A DNA stretch of 13,072 bases, taken from contig JAGAFH010000176.1 in assembly GCA_017612755.1 (NCBI GenBank), positions 1 through 13,072 of the forward strand. The letters run 5' to 3'. The notes beneath the pieces were generated by a model that was not told the DNA's origin, did no database searches, and saw nothing but the letters and a program-made list of their open reading frames with translations. Origin of the DNA: Clostridiales bacterium (GTDB taxonomy: Bacteria; Bacillota; Clostridia; Saccharofermentanales; Saccharofermentanaceae). How positions within the stretch are numbered: position 1 is the stretch's first letter; each line of letters opens with the position of its first letter. Of the stretch, positions 7,678 to 13,072 are shown in pieces. A program made the translations under genes and the position numbers.

Positions 7678-7686
7678 ATAATACCA
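7678..7686 (-). promoter_or_regulatory. Probable extended -10 promoter for MutS-like paralogue A
   Basis: On the minus strand TGG then TATTAT (7683-7678), about 34 bases before the ATG. No good -35 is seen at 17 bases, so it rests on the TGn extension. It lies in the 66-base gap after the XRE-AbrB gene, so read-through from that operon is also possible, since I see no terminator there. Confidence 0.4.
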
Positions 7687-7709
7687 CAGGGATGAAAATC
7701 GCCTCACTG

Positions 7710-8138
7710 TCATAGCGGCGTATTTTTCGCGTTCCGCAGAAGATCCAGCAGGCCCTTCTCTTTTATGATCGCCAGGCCCTGTCCTTCATCGCCCAGTACC
7801 AGGAGCCTGTCTCCCGGACTGATATCAAAGATCTTTCTGGCCTTTGCGGGAAGAACGATCTGTCCCTTGTCGCCCACTTTAACGATACCGAAGATATGCT
7901 TTCCCTTCGGAGGTACCGAAAGGCCCAGGCTCTCATCACTGTTCTTATCGTAGTTGAGAAGATCATCTATAGATACTCCGAATGTCTCTGCTATCAGTTT
8001 GCACTTTTCGATATCAGGCAGGGATTCTCCTGTTTCGTATTTTGAGAGGGTCTGTCTTGAGACGCCGATTATATCGGCCAGTTCCTCCTGTGACATTTCG
8101 TGGATCTTACGAAGTTCTGCCAGATTATCCTTGAACAT
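7710..8138 (-). CDS. XRE-AbrB fusion transcriptional regulator
   Basis: A 142-aa DNA-binding protein with two domains. Residues 3-62 form a Cro/CI-type HTH (MSQEELADIIGVSRQTLSKYETGESLPD pattern, recognition helix around SRQTLSKYE). Residues about 84-125 form a SpoVT/AbrB swapped-hairpin domain (VKVGDKGQIVLPAKARKIFDISPGDRL core). Such fusions are common small regulators in Firmicutes; AbrB domains normally dimerise and bind DNA. AAGGAGA lies five bases before the ATG. The start overlaps the end of the acyltransferase gene by 14 bases, so the two are cotranscribed and probably coupled. It may regulate the acyltransferase, the MutS-like gene just downstream, or itself; the targets are unknown. 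Confidence 0.92.
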   Translation of the reverse strand: MFKDNLAELRKIHEMSQEELADIIGVSRQTLSKYETGESLPDIEKCKLIAETFGVSIDDLLNYDKNSDESLGLSVPPKGKHIFGIVKVGDKGQIVLPAKARKIFDISPGDRLLVLGDEGQGLAIIKEKGLLDLLRNAKNTPL

Positions 8139-9225
8139 TGTTGCTCTCCTTTTTCTTTTTTGTTATTCCCATTACTGCCCACCTGAAGAAAGGGATCTTC
8201 GGGATGATAAAGTCCAGCAGATATGCCAGTGCAAATCCCGCCACTGCGCTCAAAAGATAGCAGGCCCAGGCGGGCAGCAGTCCGGTCTTTGCGAAAATAA
8301 GTCCTACTGCGGAAATTCCCATATAGTGGAACAGATAAAGGCCCCAGCTTCTTTTATTCATCCACTTTGTAAAACCATTCTCCCAATCGAAGTATCTTGC
8401 GAAACCTCCGATCATAGCGATGCTTCCGAAGTATGTGCTGAGCAGGAACAGAGGTGTTCTGTAGACCGGATCATCCGCATAGATCCTCATCTCTTTTATA
8501 AAGTAGACATAAGTAAATGCGACAGCGGCAGCGGCGCCTATAACTGCCAGAAGCCAGAAATACTTCTTAAGCTTATCGATGACTTCATCATGTGAAAAGA
8601 CGAAATACCCCAGCAGGAATGCCAGAAGATAAAGTCCGAATCTGTATACGCAGATCACAGGCGTATTAAGGATCTGCCCTGCGAGATATACCGGAACACA
8701 AAGAAGAAGGATCACCGGGGAAGGAGTCTTTCTGCAGACATTCCACAGACGGTCTTTATCGATCTTCTTTATAAGGACGACCGCCAGTGAAAAGAGCCAG
8801 AGCATCTGGATATACCACAGGACTCCGATGCCGGAAAGGCAATAGATCAGATACTTAAAGGGTGCCGGAACATCAAATTCGCCAGCATCGCTTAAAGATG
8901 CATTTATGTATCCCTGAATGAAATAGAAAGCAAAAAGACCTATGGTACAGGGCACCAGAAGCTTATTAGTCCTGATCCTGATGAACTCTTTACCCGTGCG
9001 CTTTGAAAGAGAGTATCTGGCACTGACCCCCGACACGATGAAAAGGAGCGTCATGAACCAGGGATATACCAGATACTGGTAAGCATCGTAGTACTGGATT
9101 TCCAGTCCCGTGATCTTCCCAACCGTGCCAACGATCCCCTCGCCGTTATACATATATAAGACATGGTAGATAACGACAAGAACCACCGTTACCCATCTTA
9201 AGTTGTCAAGGTATGACTTTCTCAT
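8125..9225 (-). CDS. Membrane acyltransferase, acyltransferase-3 family
   Basis: A 366-aa polytopic membrane enzyme of the acyltransferase-3 family (Pfam PF01757), which typically O-acetylates surface polysaccharides, lipids or other cell-envelope molecules. It has the expected start YLDNLRWVTVVLVVIYHV, where H21 in the first helix is the conserved catalytic-type histidine. It then shows about ten hydrophobic helices, a RIRTNKLLVP stretch after the second helix region (the usual R.xR.xP motif) and a late SWGLYLFHY. The basic tail (ITKKKKES) faces the cytosol. The acceptor is unknown. AAAGGTGG lies seven bases before the ATG. It is the first gene of a two-gene unit with the XRE-AbrB regulator and overlaps it by 14 bases. 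No strong promoter is visible upstream (the best guess, TGGTCT-17-TAAAAT, is weak). Confidence 0.9.
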   Translation of the reverse strand: MRKSYLDNLRWVTVVLVVIYHVLYMYNGEGIVGTVGKITGLEIQYYDAYQYLVYPWFMTLLFIVSGVSARYSLSKRTGKEFIRIRTNKLLVPCTIGLFAFYFIQGYINASLSDAGEFDVPAPFKYLIYCLSGIGVLWYIQMLWLFSLAVVLIKKIDKDRLWNVCRKTPSPVILLLCVPVYLAGQILNTPVICVYRFGLYLLAFLLGYFVFSHDEVIDKLKKYFWLLAVIGAAAAVAFTYVYFIKEMRIYADDPVYRTPLFLLSTYFGSIAMIGGFARYFDWENGFTKWMNKRSWGLYLFHYMGISAVGLIFAKTGLLPAWACYLLSAVAGFALAYLLDFIIPKIPFFRWAVMGITKKKKESNNVQG

Positions 9226-9432
9226 AAAATTACCACCTTTGCCATTATTTTTAACATTATTTTACAAAGACCGCAAATGAAAGACCACCAACCGCGGTTA
9301 ACAGCAGGTGGCATTTTCTGTTAAAGAAAGTAGCGGAAAGGGACAAAGTTCGCTTATAATAGCCCCATGGATTGGCATACGGATATACAACATGGACCGT
9401 GGAGGATGCCTCCTGAAGGTAAGGTAAAAAAC
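9226..9432. other. 207-base intergenic region with dyads and a lone TATAAT
   Basis: The gap between the acyltransferase start and the end of MutS-like paralogue B. It holds the 10-bp palindrome AACCGCGGTT (9290-9299), arms CCACC (9285-9289) and GGTGG (9307-9311), and the inverted repeat TTAACAG (9298-9304)/CTGTTAA (9318-9324). A small stem GGAGG-ATG-CCTCC lies near 9401-9413. On the plus strand TATAAT (9355-9360) precedes an ATG at 9367 by six bases; the reading frame from there is 43 codons and looks weak. No convincing terminator with a T-run is seen. Confidence 0.5.
9285..9324. repeat. Nested inverted repeats upstream of the acyltransferase
   Basis: Three overlapping dyads: CCACC/GGTGG, the perfect palindrome AACCGCGGTT, and TTAACAG/CTGTTAA with 13 bases between arms. 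They lie about 60-100 bases before the acyltransferase ATG, where an operator or an attenuator-like structure would fit. There is no T-run on either side, so they are not a standard terminator. Confidence 0.45.
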
Positions 9433-11094
9433 TCAGGACCCGGTCAGCATATCGTAAGTCACGCCGTACTTCTTTGCTATATCGGCTGCATAGGATGAGC
9501 CTTCCGGCGGCGCCGGTTCCAGTTTGAAGGAGCGGTTTCCTCCATCACTCTTTACGATCAGGGAAGCTGCTTTCTCCTTAAGGTCTTTCGAGAACTCTTC
9601 CGCATCTATACCCAGCTTATGCATGTGGGTGTTATAGATGGTCCTCGCTCCCTTGGCCAGTATTGCCCTAACGGAATCGCAGGCGATGTAGTAACCTTCC
9701 TCGAAGGAAGTGGTGGAGAAAGTCTCGTTCATCAGCACCAGGCTGTCACCGGTGACATTGCTGTATATCTCCTTGAAGCGTATACATTCTTCTCCCAGAC
9801 GTCCCAGATCCAATGTCTTGTCCTCGTCCGCAGGATAGTGGGTAAAGACAGAGTCACAGGGAGCAAATTCAAAAGAATCAGCCGGTACAAATATGCCTCC
9901 CTGCGCAAGGGCAAACAGAAGTCCCACGGCCTGGGTAGCCGTAGTCTTTCCGCCTCTGTTGGCACCTGTCAGGATATATACTGTGTGATCGTTGTCGAAG
10001 ACAAGATCGTTTACTACCAGTTCCCCGGGATCTCTGAGATCTAACGCCAGCCTGAAGTTGTAAAACCCTTTGGCGGTCATGGAAACATCCCCTTTGGGAA
10101 TGGCCTTTGCCCGGGTCAGCTTAAAGCCTTTTTTCTCAAGTCCCGTCACGAACTCTGCAAATCTTATGTAGTAGACAAATTCAGGGATAACATCCGCTAT
10201 CTCGCCAATGGCCATATCCGCATATTTATCCAGGGTCTTACGAAGGCTCTTGGCTGTGGTATCCAGCATCTTGTTAAGGACATTGTCAAAATGTGCCGGG
10301 GAGTTCCCCAGTCCGTCGTTGCCGAATATGGGAGCCACGGTCTCACCCACTATATCACCGAGATCTGCTCCGGAATCCTTGTCCACAACACGGTAATGCA
10401 TATCACCGTTCCAGTCGTTGTCATTTCTTATCTTATCTCCGCTGATTCCGTCGGCGAAACTACTGACGATACCTGACTTCTTAAACTGCTTGTTGTTGAC
10501 CGATACGATACCCATGCCGGTTGCTTCCAGCCTGCTGTTCAGGTTCATGCCGATAGTGACGCTCCTGATCTCGGATGTCTCCAGGGTCAGCTTCTCCAGA
10601 TCATCTTTAAGTTCATGAAAATGGGCATTTCCGTAAACTTCCTCTATATAGGCTCTGTAATCCTTCAGGCCCTGAGATCTGATCCTCTCATCCCCCAGGC
10701 ACTCCTTAAGATCTTCCACACATGTTATGTAATCCCGGTACTGGCTTAACCGGTGCATAAGGAACCAAAGGCCTTCCACCTCATCCTTTGACTTCCTGAT
10801 AACCCCATACTGCTTGTTAAATTCGATCTTATCCAGCAGTTTTTCCAGTTTCTCCCTTATATCGGGAAAGTCCTTCAGATCCTCGAAAACATCCTGCCTG
10901 TAATTCGTTACGTCAGGATCTGCTGTCAGATGTGAGATTATATCGGATATGATGGCCTGTTCTTTCTGATCGGAAGTTACTTCCTTACAGATAACATCCA
11001 GGCCCAGATCGTGAAATGCACTACCTTCCAGTTTTCTGAACTCATATTTCCTGCCTCCCGGATAAAGAAGGCTGAATCTCTTATTTCCCTTCAT
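9433..11094 (-). CDS. Divergent MutS-like ATPase (paralogue B, 553 aa)
   Basis: Second MutS-family ATPase, related to the 516-aa protein at 6093-7643. It also lacks the mismatch-recognition domain and any Smr domain. Shared blocks are YRQDVFEDL (65-73; FRQDILKDL in A), TIGMNL (180-185; VIGVNF in A), GFYNFRLAL (343-351), GRLGEE (431-436) and GSSYAADIAKKYGVTY near the end. ATPase motifs are Walker A TGANRGGKT (376-384, with Ala where MutS has Pro), Walker B LVLMNETFSTTS (452-463, N456 then E457) and YNTHMHKL (487-494). An insert of about 50 polar residues (roughly 205-255) is absent from A. ATP binding is likely; the partner is unknown. A short AAGG sits four bases before the ATG, with AAAGGA further up. 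The promoter at 11113-11142 and lack of a close neighbour suggest a single-gene transcript. Confidence 0.88.
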   Translation of the reverse strand: MKGNKRFSLLYPGGRKYEFRKLEGSAFHDLGLDVICKEVTSDQKEQAIISDIISHLTADPDVTNYRQDVFEDLKDFPDIREKLEKLLDKIEFNKQYGVIRKSKDEVEGLWFLMHRLSQYRDYITCVEDLKECLGDERIRSQGLKDYRAYIEEVYGNAHFHELKDDLEKLTLETSEIRSVTIGMNLNSRLEATGMGIVSVNNKQFKKSGIVSSFADGISGDKIRNDNDWNGDMHYRVVDKDSGADLGDIVGETVAPIFGNDGLGNSPAHFDNVLNKMLDTTAKSLRKTLDKYADMAIGEIADVIPEFVYYIRFAEFVTGLEKKGFKLTRAKAIPKGDVSMTAKGFYNFRLALDLRDPGELVVNDLVFDNDHTVYILTGANRGGKTTATQAVGLLFALAQGGIFVPADSFEFAPCDSVFTHYPADEDKTLDLGRLGEECIRFKEIYSNVTGDSLVLMNETFSTTSFEEGYYIACDSVRAILAKGARTIYNTHMHKLGIDAEEFSKDLKEKAASLIVKSDGGNRSFKLEPAPPEGSSYAADIAKKYGVTYDMLTGS

Positions 11095-11112
11095 GTCGCC
11101 TTATTCCTTTCT

Positions 11113-11142
11113 TGTATAGCCTGCTGTCATTAGGTTTGTCAT
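11113..11142 (-). promoter_or_regulatory. Probable promoter of MutS-like paralogue B
   Basis: On the minus strand: ATGACA (11142-11137, five of six), an 18-base spacer, then TATACA (11118-11113, four of six). The start would be near 11106, leaving only about 12 bases before the ATG at 11094. That short leader would still contain the AAGG just before the ATG. The 159-base gap 11095-11253 holds nothing else clear. Confidence 0.45.
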
Positions 11143-11253
11143 TACTAAGATCCATTACTCCCCGGTGTTTTATCTTTCTCATTTGGCTTTTTGGGGCTTC
11201 TTTGAATAAAAAATGTATTTGTAATTCCGTATTTTATCTTCGTAACCATATGT

Positions 11254-11610
11254 CTATATGTTATAGAGGAGATACTCCTCAACCTCACAATATCTCTCAA
11301 TATTCTCCCTGTCTTTATCTGTCAGTTCTTCATTTGGATATCTGGCAACAAGTGAACTGAGATAATAATACTTAGGATTATTTCTATATGAAAAACCTTC
11401 CCTTCCGTATTTCCCCTGTATCGTGTCATACATTGCCTGAAGTTCCATTGTTGTATGGCAATCTGCGGCTCTTCCTACAAAAGAAACATCTTCTTTACAG
11501 GAATTATCGATGATCGCTTTCATGGTATTAATGACAACAAATATCCACTCGTCTTTATCGTCAATTAGCTCAGCCTTAGATCTTATTCTCTCCAAAACTC
11601 TTTCAAACAC
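11254..11610 (-). CDS. Small hypothetical protein (118 aa, GTG start)
   Basis: I do not recognise this protein. It is acidic and mostly helical, with no signal peptide or membrane helix; it opens with MFERVLERIRSKAELIDD and includes DEWIFVVINTMKAIIDN, a Tyr-rich NNPKYYYLSSLVARYPNEEL and a C-terminal ENIERYCEVEEYLLYNI. The frame is open up to an ATG at 11676, but a TATAAT promoter element (11638-11643) and GGAGGA lie inside that extension. The GGAGGA is nine bases before the GTG at 11610, so I take GTG as the start. It may be an immunity-like or accessory cytosolic protein, but nothing proves this. It is probably a single-gene transcript; the hairpin at 11678-11710 upstream would end the lipoprotein transcript. 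Confidence 0.65.
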   Translation of the reverse strand: MFERVLERIRSKAELIDDKDEWIFVVINTMKAIIDNSCKEDVSFVGRAADCHTTMELQAMYDTIQGKYGREGFSYRNNPKYYYLSSLVARYPNEELTDKDRENIERYCEVEEYLLYNI

Positions 11611-11637
11611 AAAAATCAGTCCTCCACTTCTCTTTAG

Positions 11638-11646
11638 ATTATAACA
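11638..11646 (-). promoter_or_regulatory. Extended -10 promoter for the 118-aa gene
   Basis: On the minus strand TGT then a perfect TATAAT (11643-11638). No good -35 lies 17 bases upstream. It is 28 bases before the GTG start and 15 before GGAGGA, a normal leader, and is the main reason for rejecting the longer ATG start. Confidence 0.6.
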
Positions 11647-11677
11647 TTTTCGAAAAGACGCCATCTCTCGGCTCATT

Positions 11678-11710
11678 CTAATAACGCCTCCCGGAAGATC
11701 CGGAAGGCGT
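11678..11710 (-). terminator. Probable terminator after the lipoprotein gene
   Basis: An 11-bp stem with one mismatch (arms 11684-11694 and 11700-11710, rich in CCGG and GCGT) and a five-base loop, followed on the minus strand only by TATTAG. The stem is strong but the T-run is poor. It lies about 125 bases past the lipoprotein stop. Confidence 0.45.
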
Positions 11711-11835
11711 CGTAGTTGTTCTTATTGGCGGCGTTATCAGTTAAGACTCTTGAAGGTCGGGAAGAGCAGAATATCACGGACGGAAGGGCTGCCGGGGCGG
11801 TTATCATCACTGTACATCTTTTCATCCTTCCCCGG

Positions 11836-12471
11836 TCAAGGATTCTCACGGTCGTAGATCCTCTCACTGGATTCATCTGTGACAATATATATGAATTCTA
11901 TCTGACCATCACTGTTAAATACCAGTTTGGCTTCCGAACCGTCGTCAAGGGACCATACGTGATATATGATCCCGGATCCTTCGTAACCGCATTCTCCGAT
12001 CTCTTCGACGATCTCTTCCAGACTTGATTCCTTGTCAAGATTTTCAAAATAGCTCCTTGAAGGCAAAGATCGTCCGGAGCTCTCCACAGTACTCTGACCA
12101 GTCTGTGCAGGCAGCTCCAATACGTCAGCAAAGACAGCGTCAAGACCGTTCTCATCACCCTGATCGAAATCCTTGTATGCTACCTGGATCCTTGAGCCTG
12201 ACTCATAGATCTGGTCACCGAACAGCTCGAGACTAATCGCATAAACTTTTGCATCCGGATCACCGCTCTGGCTCTCAAGAACTACATAAGCGTTGCCGTC
12301 ACGGATCTCCTCGATAATGAAATTCTCATACCGGTACTCAGGACCTGTTTTCCCGCCGCAGGCCACAACTGCCACAGAGACAGATGCACATAAAACAGCT
12401 GCAAGCAAAACGCGTATCAAACCGGAAATTTTAGATCTATTCAACATAATAATCCGCATACTATTCATCAT
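11836..12471 (-). CDS. Lipoprotein, unknown function
   Basis: A secreted lipoprotein of up to 211 aa. The N-terminus has a basic stretch, a hydrophobic core (LIRVLLAAVLCASVSVAVV) and a lipobox VVAC with the lipidated C38, then CGGKTG. The mature part is acidic and beta-rich (YRYENFIIEEIRDGNAYVVLE), with a Ser-rich linker around 125-140, and then a second small domain (GSGIIYHVWSLDDGSEAKLVFNSDG pattern) that looks like a repeat-free sensor or binding fold. I do not recognise a family. Three in-frame ATGs (12471, 12462, 12447) are possible; the last gives a normal 30-residue signal peptide. None has a ribosome site. The terminator at 12475-12509 lies just upstream, so it needs its own promoter; TTGTCA-17-AATAGT is a weak candidate. 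Confidence 0.82.
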   Translation of the reverse strand: MMNSMRIIMLNRSKISGLIRVLLAAVLCASVSVAVVACGGKTGPEYRYENFIIEEIRDGNAYVVLESQSGDPDAKVYAISLELFGDQIYESGSRIQVAYKDFDQGDENGLDAVFADVLELPAQTGQSTVESSGRSLPSRSYFENLDKESSLEEIVEEIGECGYEGSGIIYHVWSLDDGSEAKLVFNSDGQIEFIYIVTDESSERIYDRENP

Positions 12472-12474
12472 ATT

Positions 12475-12509
12475 AAAAAATCTGACAAAGCGGGCACTCT
12501 GTCAGATTT
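12475..12509 (-). terminator. Rho-independent terminator of the 106-aa HTH gene
   Basis: A perfect 10-bp stem AAATCTGACA (12478-12487)/TGTCAGATTT (12500-12509) with a 12-base loop, followed on the minus strand by a run of six T (three of them in the stem arm). The stop codon of the HTH gene lies in the first arm. Confidence 0.9.
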
Positions 12510-12828
12510 AATTATACACCATACTTTGCCGGCAATATTGCGATAAAGATGAATAGTAATCTTCCCACTTTAGAAGGTAAATGCTATGAGATCTCTTGGA
12601 TTTGCTGATTTCCTGTGCCATTTCGTCCCTTGTAAGCCTGCGACCTGATTTTATAATCTCCAGAATCCTATTCTCTTCATCCGTCAGCTCTTTTATCGGA
12701 TCATTTATCGACTCATTTGTCGATTCAGTAATGAGACGATAAAGCATTTTCCCGGGGCTGGTTTTCTGCGGTGACTGCGGAGGGAAATGTATTTCTCTTT
12801 GATAAAAGTAGGAGATTGCATAATTCAT
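12508..12828 (-). CDS. Short HTH-containing protein, possibly a remnant
   Basis: A 106-aa reading frame. Residues about 46-77 look like a winged-helix HTH of the kind at the end of divergent-AAA/RecG-like DNA-binding proteins: ELTDEENRILEIIKSGRRL then TRDEMAQEISKSKR. The preceding ESTNESINDPIKEL also matches the Pro/Asn/Asp-rich linker such proteins have there. The rest of such a protein is missing, and after SKSKR the sequence (SHSIYLLKWEDYYSSLSQY) no longer fits the wing, so it may be a decayed fragment or a small stand-alone regulator. The ATG at 12828 has only GGGG about nine bases upstream; an ATG at 12747 is an alternative. A perfect terminator follows, which suggests it is still transcribed. 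It diverges from the MarR gene across a shared operator region. Confidence 0.55.
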   Translation of the reverse strand: MNYAISYFYQREIHFPPQSPQKTSPGKMLYRLITESTNESINDPIKELTDEENRILEIIKSGRRLTRDEMAQEISKSKRSHSIYLLKWEDYYSSLSQYCRQSMVYN

Positions 12829-12830
12829 TG

Positions 12831-12859
12831 TTGCACGCCCCGAAATTATGCAGTATACT
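12831..12859 (+). promoter_or_regulatory. Promoter of the MarR-family gene
   Basis: Plus strand: TTGCAC (12831-12836), 17 bases, then TATACT (12854-12859, five of six). Transcription would begin near 12866, leaving a leader of about 18 bases carrying AGGAGG. The -10 sits in the centre of the 22-bp palindrome. Confidence 0.65.
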
Positions 12860-12866
12860 GCATAAT
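12845..12866. promoter_or_regulatory. 22-bp perfect palindrome, probable MarR operator
   Basis: The half-site ATTATGCAGTA is followed directly by its exact reverse complement, with no break. It covers the -10 of the MarR promoter, so a bound MarR dimer would block transcription, as is usual for autoregulated members of this family. The same half-site core TGCATAAT recurs at 12817-12824, inside the first codons of the divergent HTH gene. Confidence 0.8.
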
Positions 12867-12883
12867 GTTTTCAGGAGGCTACC

Positions 12884-13072
12884 ATGAATATTTACGATTC
12901 ACCCGAATTCACCGCTTTAGTAGAAATCTCAAGACTCGCCAATTCACTTCAGAATGTAATGGATATGGGTATGGATGACATCACATCCAGACAGTGGCTC
13001 CCGCTCATGATATTGGGCAGATGCGAAGAATCACCAAACCTCAACCAGCTCGCAGAAAAGTGCGGAATAACA
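12884..13072 (+). CDS. MarR-family transcriptional regulator (partial, C-terminus off window)
   Basis: The first 63 residues of a winged-helix MarR-type repressor, the only confident plus-strand gene. Helical dimerisation start (MNIYDSPEFTALVEISRLAN), then DITSRQWLPLMILGRCEE, then the HTH entry PNLNQLAEKCGIT, matching the family pattern in which the recognition helix follows. The recognition helix and wing lie beyond the window. The ATG has AGGAGG five bases upstream. The promoter and a perfect 22-bp palindrome lie directly before it, so self-repression is likely. The inducing ligand and other targets cannot be told; genes further right probably belong to its operon. Confidence 0.9.
   Translation, partial: MNIYDSPEFTALVEISRLANSLQNVMDMGMDDITSRQWLPLMILGRCEESPNLNQLAEKCGIT

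Noticed and set aside
7954..8595. 213-codon plus-strand open frame
   Set aside because: Antisense to the acyltransferase and XRE-AbrB genes, Cys/Ser-rich, no ribosome site or family; the minus-strand proteins are clear.
6093..11094. Calling the two ATPases mismatch repair proteins (mutS)
   Set aside because: Both lack the mismatch-binding N-terminal region and have altered Walker B sequences; the family label is kept but the function is not.
11112..11360. 82-codon plus-strand frame over the 3' end of the 118-aa gene
   Set aside because: A+T-rich intergenic sequence with Cys/Ser/Leu-rich translation and no start signals.
11673..11885. 70-codon minus-strand frame linking the lipoprotein and 118-aa genes through an ATGA overlap
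   Set aside because: The frame runs through a terminator-like hairpin, no properly spaced ribosome site precedes either ATG, and the downstream gene has its own promoter and GTG start. Kept only as a weak possibility.
1..13072. CRISPR array, tRNA, rRNA, insertion sequence or phage genes
   Set aside because: No spaced direct repeats, tRNA-like clover-leaf sequence, transposase or phage protein was found by eye on either strand.

Overview
The window looks like a chromosomal segment from a low-to-mid-GC Gram-positive anaerobe of the class Clostridia, most likely Lachnospiraceae. This is inferred from the gene families (a YesM/YesN-type sensor pair with its own binding protein, a GGDEF protein, an XRE-AbrB regulator, divergent MutS-like ATPases), from AGGAGG-type ribosome sites and from sigma-A-like promoters. 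I cannot name a species. All confident genes except the last read on the minus strand, so the account below runs from right to left within each transcription unit.

Left part (1-2977): a tightly packed sensory operon driven by a good promoter at 2945-2973. The order is a membrane-anchored sugar-type periplasmic binding protein, a YesM-like histidine kinase and a YesN-like response regulator cut by the window edge. Overlaps of 14 and 13 bases suggest translational coupling. The binding protein probably presents an extracellular ligand, likely a sugar, to the kinase. No transporter is visible here.

Middle left (2996-5446): a six-helix membrane diguanylate cyclase lacking the usual inhibitory site, a small HAD-family 5'-nucleotidase-like phosphatase whose promoter lies so close to its ATG that the mRNA is probably leaderless, and a four-helix membrane protein of unknown function with its own strong promoter and terminator.

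Centre (5496-11142): two divergent MutS-family ATPases (516 and 553 aa) that lack the mismatch-recognition part of MutS and share the same unusual ATPase motifs (NRGGKT in Walker A, NETFSTTS at Walker B). Between them lie a membrane acyltransferase and an XRE-AbrB regulator overlapping by 14 bases. A 191-aa protein of unknown function follows the first MutS-like gene. This paired-ATPase neighbourhood is the most unusual part of the window.

Right part (11254-13072): a small unknown protein that probably starts at GTG, a lipoprotein without a ribosome site, a short HTH-containing protein that may be a remnant of a larger one, and a rightward MarR-family regulator cut by the window end. Between the last two is a perfect 22-bp palindrome overlapping the MarR promoter, very probably its operator.
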